From positions 1 to 7,599 of the forward strand of contig CAZMSZ010000361.1 of NCBI GenBank assembly GCA_964569055.1: a DNA stretch of 7,599 nucleotides, written 5' to 3'. The stretch is from JAWLGW01 sp964569055 (GTDB lineage: Bacteria > Planctomycetota > J058). Shown here piece after piece: positions 1 through 7,074 of this stretch. Position numbers and translations under genes: made by a program. A model generated the notes under the pieces. It saw only the letters and a list, made by a program, of their open reading frames with translations. It did not search any database and was not told the DNA's origin. Position 1 is the first letter of the stretch. Every line of letters starts with the position of its first letter.

Positions 1-49
1 TCTCTCCACGGGGCGAGCGTCCGAAGCGACCGCCGAACCACTCATCCAT
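1..49 (-). CDS. possible 5' end of a divergent gene (partial)
   Basis: On the minus strand an ATG at 49 opens a frame that stays open to the window edge and reads MDEWFGGRFGRSPRGE. A second ATG at 45, in another frame, reads MSGSAVASDARPVER. The short GCGAG element at 50-54 (read on the minus strand) abuts the first ATG but lies about 4 nt from the second, which matches the spacing before other genes in this window. Only 15-16 codons are visible, so no product can be named and the frame is undecided. Its opposite orientation would make 50-211 a divergent intergenic region. It could equally be chance open frame in GC-rich DNA. Confidence 0.3.
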   Translation of the reverse strand, partial: MDEWFGGRFGRSPRGE

Positions 50-86
50 CTCGCGAGGCGGGGCAGTCGACGGAGTCACGCCCCAT

Positions 87-149
87 CCGAATTCCTCGGC
101 GCCCCGGCCGAGAATGGGCCGTACACACCGCACCAGCCGAGGAATTCGG
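87..149. repeat. perfect 14-bp inverted repeat with nested alternative hairpin
   Basis: CCGAATTCCTCGGC at 87-100 is the exact reverse complement of GCCGAGGAATTCGG at 136-149, with a 35-nt spacer. Inside it, CTCGGC (95-100) can instead pair with GCCGAG (107-112) around a 6-nt loop, so the short and long hairpins are mutually exclusive if transcribed. Each arm is itself an imperfect dyad (CCGA ... TCGG around GAATTC), which also fits a pair of protein-binding operators. The repeat lies just upstream of the candidate promoter for the sugar nucleotidyltransferase and between it and the possible divergent start at 45/49. It has no T-tract, so it is not a typical intrinsic terminator. Confidence 0.6.
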
Positions 150-155
150 GTCACC

Positions 156-184
156 TTGACGTCACCGGACCCGCCCCGTACCCT
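156..184 (+). promoter_or_regulatory. candidate sigma70-type promoter for the UDPGP-family gene
   Basis: TTGACG (156-161) and TACCCT (179-184) are separated by 17 nt and match the -35/-10 consensus at five and three positions. Transcription would begin near 191, leaving a leader of about 20 nt before the GTG at 212. The -35 overlaps the palindrome TGACGTCA (157-164) and one of two direct GTCACC copies (150-155 and 161-166) spaced 11 bp apart, so a regulator could act here. The -10 is weak, and the vegetative promoter consensus of this organism is unknown. Confidence 0.4.
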
Positions 185-211
185 CGCGCCCCCGCTCGGC
201 GGGGAGGTCGC

Positions 212-1615
212 GTGATCAAGGTCTCGGACGAGCTCGATCAGGTCGTGGTCGCCAAGGCGCACAAGGCGGAGCAGGAGCACGTGTTCCGCTTCTGGTCGCA
301 GCTCAGCGACGAGCAGCAGCGCGCGCTGCTCGACCAGCTCGCCTCGATCGACTTCCAGCTCCTGGGGCGGCTGACCAAGCTGCTCGACCGCGAGCCCCCC
401 AAGCTGCGGCCCGTCGAGCCCCTCGCCCCGCTGGTGGTCGACGACCCGGCGCGGCGCGCGGCGCTGGCGGAGCGCGGGTGGGAGGCGCTGCGCGGCGGGA
501 AGGTCGCGCTGTTGCTCGTGGCCGGCGGGCAGGGGACTCGGCTCGGGTGGCCGGGGCCGAAGGGGACCTACGGGGTGAGCCCCGTGCTGCGCAAGAGCCT
601 CTACCAGCTGTTCGCCGAGCAGGTGCGCGCGCTGGGCGAGCGGTCGGGGCGGCCGCTCCGCTGGTTCATCCTGACCTCGACCCTCAACCGGGCCGAGACC
701 GAGCGGTTCTTCGTCGAGCACGGCCACTTCGGCCTCGCGCCCGAGCAGGTCACGTTCCTCGTCCAGCGCGAGCTGCCCAACGTGGACCTGCGCGGCAAGC
801 TGCTCATGGCCTCGCCCTGGCAGGTCGCCATGAGCCCCAACGGCCACGGCGGCGCGCTGCAGGCGCTGATCGACGCCCGCGGGCTCGACACGCTGGCGCA
901 CGAGGGCGTCGAGACGGTCTTCTACTGGCAGGTCGACAACCCGCTCTGCCCCGTGGCCGACCCGGTGTTCCTCGGCGCGCACCTCGAGGCGGGGGCGGAC
1001 GCCTCGAGCAAGGTGGTCAAGAAGACCGACCCGGGCGAGAAGATCGGGCTGCTCGCGCAGCGCGACGGGCGCGTCACCGTGGTCGAGTACTCGGAGATGA
1101 GCGCCGAGCAGCAGCGGCAGCGCGACCCGAGCGGCGAGCTGTCGTTCCGGGCCGGGAGCATCGCGGTCCACCTGTTCGAGCGCGCCTTCCTCGCCCGCCT
1201 CGGCGCCGAGTTCGAGCTGGAGTACCACCTCGCGCGCAAGGCGGTGCCCTGCGTCGACGAGCAGGGGGGCCAGGTCACGCCGCGCGAGCCGAACGCGGTC
1301 AAGTTCGAGACGTTCATCTTCGACGTGCTGCCCGAAGCGCGCGGCCACGTGGCCCTCGAGGTCGACCGGGCCGAGGAGTTCGAGCCGCTCAAGAACGCCG
1401 ACGGCGAGTACTCGCCCGAGACGGTGCGGCGGGCGCAGAGCGAGCGCCACGCGCGCTGGCTCGAGGCCGCCGGCTACCCGGTCGAGCGCGACGCGGACGG
1501 GCGGCCGGTGCACACCTACGAGATCAGCCCGCTCACGGCGCTCGGGCCCGAGGACCTCCGCGCGGCCCTCGGCGAGACGCCGCCCACGCCCAAGGACGGC
1601 GCCGTGGTCCTGTGA
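212..1615 (+). CDS. UDPGP-family nucleotidyltransferase, UAP1-like (UDP-N-acetylglucosamine pyrophosphorylase type)
   Basis: Predicted cytoplasmic enzyme of 467 residues that joins UTP to a sugar 1-phosphate, giving a UDP-sugar plus pyrophosphate. Family motifs appear in order: the nucleotide-binding loop LVAGGQGTRLGWPGPKG (102-118), NGHGG (210-214), VDNPL (241-245), KVVKKTDPGEKIG (267-279), VVEYSEM (290-296), NAVKFETFIFDV (361-372) and EFEPLKNADG (389-398). The last four resemble the eukaryotic UAP1 branch more than bacterial GlmU or GalU, favouring N-acetylglucosamine-1-phosphate as substrate. Glucose-1-phosphate or a broad-range activity cannot be excluded. Length is near full for the family, with a helical N-terminal extension (about 1-75) as in UAP1. 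The GTG start is supported by GGAGG at 203-207, 4 nt upstream. The gene is separated from the next cluster by 100 bp containing another candidate promoter, so it may be its own unit. The family is confident; the exact sugar is not. Confidence 0.9.
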   Translation: MIKVSDELDQVVVAKAHKAEQEHVFRFWSQLSDEQQRALLDQLASIDFQLLGRLTKLLDREPPKLRPVEPLAPLVVDDPARRAALAERGWEALRGGKVALLLVAGGQGTRLGWPGPKGTYGVSPVLRKSLYQLFAEQVRALGERSGRPLRWFILTSTLNRAETERFFVEHGHFGLAPEQVTFLVQRELPNVDLRGKLLMASPWQVAMSPNGHGGALQALIDARGLDTLAHEGVETVFYWQVDNPLCPVADPVFLGAHLEAGADASSKVVKKTDPGEKIGLLAQRDGRVTVVEYSEMSAEQQRQRDPSGELSFRAGSIAVHLFERAFLARLGAEFELEYHLARKAVPCVDEQGGQVTPREPNAVKFETFIFDVLPEARGHVALEVDRAEEFEPLKNADGEYSPETVRRAQSERHARWLEAAGYPVERDADGRPVHTYEISPLTALGPEDLRAALGETPPTPKDGAVVL

Positions 1616-1627
1616 GGCGCGCCGACC

Positions 1628-1656
1628 TTGCACCCGTCGCAGCGGCCCAATAAGAT
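1628..1656 (+). promoter_or_regulatory. candidate promoter for the four-gene cluster
   Basis: TTGCAC (1628-1633) and TAAGAT (1651-1656) are separated by exactly 17 nt, matching three and four consensus positions. TAAGAT lies in a local AT-rich patch (CAATAAGAT) that stands out against the surrounding GC. The predicted start near 1663 would give a leader of roughly 53 nt before the ATG at 1716. No convincing terminator lies between the preceding stop (1615) and this site, so read-through from the upstream gene is also possible. Confidence 0.4.
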
Positions 1657-1715
1657 CGCGCGTGGCGGGAGTTTAGGCTCATGCGGGGCCTGAGCGCCGC
1701 CAAGCGAGAGGTCGC

Positions 1716-3374
1716 ATGCGCCCGGGTACCTGCGGTCCCACCTGCGGTCGTGACGCGGGTCGACGGTCGCGGCTGGCGTGTGCCCTGCTCGTGGGGCTGA
1801 CGGCGGCCGGGCCGGCGGCGGCGCAGCAGCAGCGCCCCCCGCAGGTCGTGGTGGAGGAGCTGACCGGCGACGACTGGAAGGCCGCCCGCAACGCGGAGGA
1901 CGAGCTGGCGCGGATCGGCGCGCGCGCCGTGCCCGCGCTGCTCGAGGCCCGCGCCGCCGCGCCGCTGCGCCACGACCGGCGCCGCCCGCTCGACGCCGCG
2001 CTGGTGGGCGTGGTCCACGTGCTCGCCGAGGACGTGGGTCGGCCGCTCCAGGCCACCAGCCGCCAGCTGGCCGCGGTGGGCGCGCTCGGCGGGCTCGCCG
2101 GCGCCGCCGCGGCGCTCGCCGACCTGCCCGACACCTCGATCCCGACGCTCACCCTGGCCGACCTCGGCGACCTCGGCGCGATCAGCGCGCCCCAGCCGCA
2201 GGACTACTACGGCAAGCAGCGGCGCGCCCGGCGGACCCGAGGGGCGCTGGCGCTGCTCGGCCCGGCCGTGACCGGCCCGCTGCTCGAGGTGCCGCCCCTG
2301 CGCGACCCCGTCCTCGCCGCCGCCCTGGGCGAGCTGGCCGGCGCGATCTACGTCGCCGAGCGCGAGCGCGCGCTCGCCGCCGAGGACCCGGCCGCCCAGG
2401 CCGCGTTCCGCGCGCGCTATCACGGCCTGGCGGACCTCGCCGCGCCGATCGTGGGCCTCGGGGTGCGCGACCCCGAGGCGCGCGTGCGGGCGCTGTTCCA
2501 GGCCGTGCGCGACGAGGCGCTCGCGACGCTGCTCGACGCGCTCGACGCGCCCGAGCACGAGGCCCGCGCCGCGGCGGAGGCGGCGCTGCTCCGCCTCGGC
2601 CCGCTCGCCGGCCCCGCCGTGGAGCACGTGGCCGCGGGCAAGGACGCCGCCCACGCCTCGCTCCACGCGCGCGAGGCCGCCGCCCGCCTGGCGCGGCGGA
2701 TCCGCTACGCGATCTCGCCCGAGCTGGTGCGCAAGCTCGGCCACGACCTCGCGGGCTACGAAAAGCTGCCGTTCCGCGAGCGGCGCCGGCAGGTGTTCGA
2801 GCTCGAGCGCCTCGGCGGGGTCGACGCGATCCCGACCTTGCGGGCGATCCTGCGGCTCGAGCCCTCGATCGAGGTGCGCACCGTGGCCGCGCTCGGGCTG
2901 TTCCGCCAGGGCGACGCCCTCGGCGCGGAGTGGCTCACGCTCCACCGCAGCGGGATCCCGCTCGTCCGCCTCAGCGCGCGCGAGCTGGCGGCGATCCACA
3001 TGGACCAGGGGCTGCGGCACCTCACGCTCGGCCGGTTCGAGCGCGCCGAGCAGGAGTTCTTGCGGGTGCTCGAGCTCGAGCCGACCAACGAGATCGCCTG
3101 GTACAACCTCGCCTGCACCCACTCGCGCGCGGGCCGGATCGACGCCGCGCTCGACCACCTCGCCAAGGCGATCGAGCACGGCTTCGACGACGTGTCCCAC
3201 ATGCAGAAGGACCCCGACCTCGACCCGCTGCGCGACCAGCCGCGGTTCCGCGCCATGATCGCGGCGCTCGAGGCGAAGCAGGCGGGCGCCGCCCCGCAGG
3301 GCGCGCCACAGGACGAGGAGCTGCCCCAGGACGACCCGAACGACGTGGGGCCAGGACGGGGGCGGGGCCGGTGA
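1716..3374 (+). CDS. exported HEAT-repeat/TPR protein
   Basis: Predicted secreted or periplasmic helical-repeat scaffold of 552 residues with no catalytic motif. An N-terminal signal peptide is visible: basic residues 12-19 (GRDAGRRSR), a hydrophobic core at 20-31, and AAA ending at residue 36 before QQQ. HEAT-like helix pairs occur at about 50-80, 265-330 and 355-405, the last around GVDAIPTLRAIL and EVRTVAALGLF. At about 423-490 there is a TPR pair (HMDQGLRHLTLGRFERAEQE, then EIAWYNLACTHSRAGRIDAA). It is followed by DPDLDPLRDQPRF (499-511), a segment commonly seen closing a TPR run. The tail from about 520 is Pro/Glu/Asp-rich and disordered. The middle (about 100-260) is Ala-rich and not assignable. 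The ATG is preceded by GAGAGG at 1706-1711, 4 nt upstream. Its stop overlaps the next start by 4 nt (GTGA), so the two proteins are probably made together although predicted to lie on opposite sides of the membrane. Specific function unknown. Confidence 0.85.
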   Translation: MRPGTCGPTCGRDAGRRSRLACALLVGLTAAGPAAAQQQRPPQVVVEELTGDDWKAARNAEDELARIGARAVPALLEARAAAPLRHDRRRPLDAALVGVVHVLAEDVGRPLQATSRQLAAVGALGGLAGAAAALADLPDTSIPTLTLADLGDLGAISAPQPQDYYGKQRRARRTRGALALLGPAVTGPLLEVPPLRDPVLAAALGELAGAIYVAERERALAAEDPAAQAAFRARYHGLADLAAPIVGLGVRDPEARVRALFQAVRDEALATLLDALDAPEHEARAAAEAALLRLGPLAGPAVEHVAAGKDAAHASLHAREAAARLARRIRYAISPELVRKLGHDLAGYEKLPFRERRRQVFELERLGGVDAIPTLRAILRLEPSIEVRTVAALGLFRQGDALGAEWLTLHRSGIPLVRLSARELAAIHMDQGLRHLTLGRFERAEQEFLRVLELEPTNEIAWYNLACTHSRAGRIDAALDHLAKAIEHGFDDVSHMQKDPDLDPLRDQPRFRAMIAALEAKQAGAAPQGAPQDEELPQDDPNDVGPGRGRGR

Positions 3375-6300
3375 CGGCCGTGGTCGACGTCCGCTCGCGC
3401 GAGGAGAGCGACCTCGCCCGGGTGCTGACCGGGCTGCAGGAGCAGGGCAAGACCGGCACGCTCAAGCTGCGGGCGAGCGACGGGCGGGTCAAGTACGTCT
3501 ACTTCAAGCGCGGCACGGTCGAGCTGCTCAAGACCAACCGCTCGCGCACGCTCCTCGGCAAGGCGCTGCTCAAGCGCCACAAGCTGACCGAGGAGCAGCT
3601 CGACGCGGCCCTCGAGCGCCAGCGCGCCGCGGGCAACGGGCTGCGGCTCGGCGAGATCCTGGTCGGGATGGGGATCGTCAAGGAGTCCGACGTCCACCAG
3701 GCGCTGGCCTACCAGATCGCCGAGGAGGTGTTCGAGCTGTTCACCTGGGGGCAGATCGAGAGCGAGTTCTTCCGCGGCGAGCCCCCGCTCGACATCTTCG
3801 AGAGCGAGGACCTGCAGGCCCGCGTCTCGCTCTCGCCGGTCCAGCTCGCGCGCGAGGCGATCCGCCGCCAGAACGAGCTGGCCGAGATCCGCCGCACGCT
3901 CCCCTCGTGGGGCGACGTGGTGCTGCCCACCGACCGCGCCTACCGCCCCGAGAACGAGCAGAACCCCGCCGTGCAGGAGGTCCTGTCCTGCCTCGACGGC
4001 CAGCGCAGCGTGGCCGAGCTGCTCGACGTGGTGCGCGCCCCCGACCTCGTGGCGCTGCGGGTGCTCGTGCGCATGGTGCAGGAGGGGGACGCCGCCCCGC
4101 TCACCGCCGGCGAGCTGCTCGCGCTCGGGCAGGTGCTCGAGGAGCGCGGCGAGCTCGAGCGCGCGCAGCAGCGCTACCTGCGGGCCGAGGACCTCGGCCA
4201 CCCCGACTTCGACCTGCCGCGCCGGATCGGGCAGATCGCCGAGGCGCTCGGCGACGTCCCCGAGGCCTGCCGGCGCTACTCGGTCTACGCCGATCGCTGC
4301 GACCAGGCGGGCTACCCCGAGGTCGCCGCCCAGACCCTCGAGCGCGTGCTCGAGCTCGACCCCCAGCAGGCGCACGCGCGCGAGCGGTTCGCCGAGCTCC
4401 TGGTCAAGCAGGCCAAGGCCCAGCAGACGGCGGGCGACGCGCAGGCGGGGGCCACGCTCGAGCGCGCGGGGGCCGAGTACGAGCGGCTGCTCGCGGCCGC
4501 CCCCTCGCCCGAGGCGCGCCGCCGGATCCTGACCGAGCTGGTCGAGATCCTCCCCGGGCGCGACGACCTGCGCGAGCGGCTGGCGCGGGTGTCGCTCGAG
4601 CTGGGCGACCCCGCCCAGGCCGTGCTCGAGCTGCAGGAGCTGGCGGCGGGCGCGCTCGAGGCACGGCAGTGGGAGCGGGCGGTCGAGGTGCTCGAGCAGA
4701 TCCTCTCGATCGACCCGAACGACATCATGGCCGTACAATCCCTCGCCTCGACCTACGCTCAGCTCGGGCGCACGGACGACGCCGTCCGGCAGTACCTCAG
4801 CTTCGCGGCGAGCCTGGAGGAGAGCGGCCTGGCGGCCGCGAGCGGCGACACCCTGGTCGACATCTACGAGAAGATCGTGGAGCTGGACCCGGCCAACACC
4901 CAAGCGCGGAAGTTCCTGGCCACGGCCTACGAGGAGCGGAAGAACGCCGACAAGGCGGTCGCCCACTACTCGCGGGTGGTGGAGAGCCTGCGCGACAGCG
5001 GGCAGGACCAGGAGCTGCTCGACGCGCTCACCAAGCTGAGCGAGCTCAAGCCCCACGACCTCGACGTGTCGCTGGAGCGCGCCCGCCTGCAGGGGCGGCT
5101 GGGCGACCCCGGCGCCAGCGCCAAGGTGCTGCGCAAGGTGGCCGAGTCGGCGCAGGTCAAGGGCGACGACCAGCGCGCGGCCGCCGCGCTGCAAGAGCTC
5201 CTCAGCGTGCAGCCCGGCGACCTCGAGGCGCACCTGGCCCTGGCGCGCGTGCACGGGCGCGGCGAGGAGGCCAAGGCCGCCGCCACCCGCTGCGCGGCGG
5301 TGTTCGAGCTGGCGCTGCTGGCGGGCAACGAGGACCTCGCCTACGAGGCGGTCAAGCAGGCGCTCGACATCGACCCCGACGACCCCGAGCACCGCCGGCG
5401 GCTGGCCGAGATCCAGGTGCGCCGGGGCCGCCAGGACGAGGCCGCGCGCACGCTCGTGCGCGCCGCGCGCCGCGCACGCGACGACGAGGACCTCGGCACG
5501 TCGCGGTCGTGGGCCCGCCGGGCGCTGGAGCTCGACGCCACCTGCGACGACGCGCGCGAGCTGCTCGAGAACCTGCGCCGGCAGGCGATCGCCGGCGCGC
5601 AGCAGCCCTCGGCCCTGCCCGAGCAGCGCGGCCCCACGATCAACGCCACGATCACCGGCGGCGGCCGCACCCCCGGGATCGAGGGGTTCTCCGCCAAGAC
5701 GCGCCGGGTGGGCGGGATCGCCGATCGGCTGCGGACCATGAAGGGCATGGGCGGCGGCGGCCCGCGCCCGCCCGAGGGCGCCGAGGAGGCGAGCGGCGGC
5801 GGCGAGCAGGTGGTGATCTCGCGCAAGGCGAGCTCGGCCATGAACAAGCTCCGGGCGCTCAAGCGCGGCGGAGGCGACGCCGACCCGGCTGGCGCGCCCA
5901 GCAGCGACCAGCTCGGGGCGCTGCCCGAGGGCGGGCAGAAGATCAGCAAGGGGCCCGAGGCGCCCGGCGAGGCCGCCGACCCCAAGGTCGCCAAGAAGGC
6001 CTCCTCCGCCCTCAACAAGCTCAAGGCCCTCCGCGGCGGCGGCCCCGCCGTCGAGCCCGCGTCGCCCGAGGGCGGGCAGAAGATCAGCAAGGGGCCCGAG
6101 GCGCCCGGCGAGGCCGCCNNNNNNNNNNNNNNNNNNNNNNNNNNNNNNNNNNNNNNNNNNNNNNNNNNNNNNNNNNNNNNNNNNNNNNNNNNNNNNNNNN
6201 NNNNNNNNNNNNNNNNNNCAAGGGGCCCGAGGCGCCCGGCGAGGCCGCCGACCCCCAGGTCGCCAAGAAGGCCTCCTCCGCCCTCAACAAGCTCAAGGCC

Positions 6301-6615
6301 CTCCGCAGCGGCGGCGCCGAGCCGGCAGCCCCCGCCGGCGCGCAGCAGATCAGCAAGGGGCCCGAGGCGCCCGGCGAGGCCGCCGACCCCCAGGTCGCCA
6401 AGAAGGCCACCTCCGCGCTGAGCAAGCTCAAGGCGTTGCGAGGCGGCGCCACGGCGGCGCCCGCGTCCGTCGAGCACAAGGTGAGCAAGGGGCCCGAGGC
6501 GCCCGGCGAGGCCGCCGACACCCAGGTCTCCAAGAAGGCGAGCTCGGCCATGGACCGGCTGCGGGCGCTCAAGGCGCGCCAGCCCGAGGGCGACGCCGGC
6601 GCCCAGGGCGTCTGA
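3371..6615 (+). CDS. DUF4388 (PATAN)/MshEN-like/TPR protein with C-terminal tandem-repeat tail; interrupted by assembly gap
   Basis: Large cytoplasmic protein, at least 1037 residues once the gap is closed. Residues about 15-60 match the DUF4388 opening (LARVLTGLQEQGKTGTLKL, then KYVYFKRGTVELL). Two adjacent 24-residue MshEN-type motifs follow (61-84 and 92-115; the second begins RLGEILVGMG), then the usual DUF4388 C-terminal part with FELFTWGQIESEFF. Residues about 244-737 form a long TPR superhelix (for example AVEVLEQILSIDPNDIMAVQ). After a Gly/Pro-rich linker comes the repeat tail (about 817 to the end). DUF4388 proteins are known mainly from motility, polarity and signalling in Myxococcota and relatives; here a signal-responsive scaffold is inferred. 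The start is the GTG at 3371, overlapping the previous TGA; GTG at 3380 is an in-frame alternative. The upstream open frame is a shadow of the HEAT/TPR gene. The frame differs on the two sides of the 100-N gap only because gap length is arbitrary. Residue numbers after 916 depend on the true gap. Confidence 0.85.
5923..6600 (+). repeat. in-frame tandem repeat array (44-47-residue units) within the DUF4388/TPR gene
   Basis: A 31-nt core beginning CAAGGGGCCCGAGGC occurs identically at 5947, 6088, 6219, 6354 and 6486. Distances are 141, 135 and 132 nt where no gap intervenes, all multiples of three. Units 1 and 2 share 55 identical nt (5923-5977 and 6064-6118). Each unit encodes SKGPEAPGEAAD, then a basic helix such as VAKKASSALNKLKALRGG, then a variable Pro/Ala/Gly linker. 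A diverged helix without the SKGPEAPGEAAD part precedes the array at 5819-5875, and a weaker one lies near 5711-5750. The unit number is uncertain because the N gap falls inside the array. Confidence 0.9.
6119..6218. other. assembly gap (100 N) inside the repeat array
   Basis: Exactly 100 N, the conventional placeholder for a gap of unknown size. The 31 nt just before it (6088-6118) equal the 31 nt just after it (6219-6249). The coding frame differs on the two sides by an amount fully explained by the arbitrary spacer. Confidence 0.98.
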
Positions 6616-7059
6616 GTGGCCTCCCTCTCCCTGCTGCTCCCCCCCGAACGGGTGCTCGAGCTCGACACGGCGGACCGCGAGGCGGCGCTGGGCGCGTTGG
6701 TCGAGGCGGTCGCCCGCGGCGGCGGGCTCGAGCCCGACGCGCTCCTGGCCGCGGTCCTCGAGCGCGAGGCGCTCGCCAGCACCGGGTTCGGGGGCGGGCT
6801 CGCCATGCCGCACGTGCGGCTGGCCAAGGCGCGTCGCTTCGAGCTGGCGCTCGGCCGCACCCGGGCAGGGGTCGCGTTCGACGCGCTGGACGGGGCGCCG
6901 GTGCACCTGCTCCTGTTGATCGTCGGCCCCGAGGGCGAGCGCGAGCCGTATCAGAAGCTGATGAGCCGCGCGGCGCGCTTCCTCAAGGCGGAGGGCCCGC
7001 GGCTCGTCGCTTGCGACGACCTGGTGGCGGAGACGAGCGCCGCGCTCGTCGATCACTGA
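6616..7059 (+). CDS. orphan PTS EIIA type-2 (PtsN/EIIA-fructose-like) domain protein
   Basis: Single-domain cytoplasmic protein of 147 residues, the normal size of a PF00359 EIIA domain. The phosphorylation-site region reads STGFGGGLAMPHVRLAKA, with H66 in the conserved PH position (compare the GIAIPH type in PtsN). The following ELALGRTRAGVAFDALDG and VHLLLLIVGPEGE segments match the family's later strands, and YQKLMSRAARFL matches its terminal helices. Family members receive phosphate from HPr and either pass it to a sugar permease or act as regulators. No HPr, EI, EIIB or EIIC lies in the window, so a regulatory rather than transport role is inferred. The GTG start directly follows the upstream TGA (TGAGTG, no spacer), with AGGG at 6605-6608 as a weak ribosome site, suggesting translational coupling. 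The domain is confident; partner and role are unknown. Confidence 0.88.
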   Translation: MASLSLLLPPERVLELDTADREAALGALVEAVARGGGLEPDALLAAVLEREALASTGFGGGLAMPHVRLAKARRFELALGRTRAGVAFDALDGAPVHLLLLIVGPEGEREPYQKLMSRAARFLKAEGPRLVACDDLVAETSAALVDH

Positions 7060-7074
7060 TCGCGGCGAGGCGAC

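Noticed and set aside
1533..3200. Long open frame on the minus strand opposite the HEAT/TPR gene.
   Set aside because: It is a GC-driven shadow: Arg/Gly/Ala/His-rich low-complexity translation with no motifs, opposite a well-supported gene with a signal peptide and TPRs.
1778..3370. Upstream extension of the DUF4388/TPR open frame.
   Set aside because: Its translation is Arg/Ala/Pro low complexity and overlaps the HEAT/TPR gene almost completely. The domain content begins right after the GTG at 3371.
4734..4739. TACAAT as an internal promoter -10 element.
   Set aside because: There is no matching -35 about 17 nt upstream, and the site is inside a continuous TPR coding region with no downstream gene start.
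2756..5392. Very long minus-strand open frame opposite the DUF4388/TPR gene.
   Set aside because: Its Leu/Gly/Arg/His-rich translation mirrors the repeated CTCGAG-type codons of the TPRs. It spans two real genes and shows no recognisable domain.
6119..6219. A programmed or disabling frameshift in the large gene.
   Set aside because: The change of frame coincides with a 100-N placeholder, and overlapping the identical contig ends restores the frame.
5923..6600. CRISPR-like direct repeats.
   Set aside because: Spacing is a multiple of three, the sequence between cores is also conserved, and all of it is coding in the TPR gene's frame.
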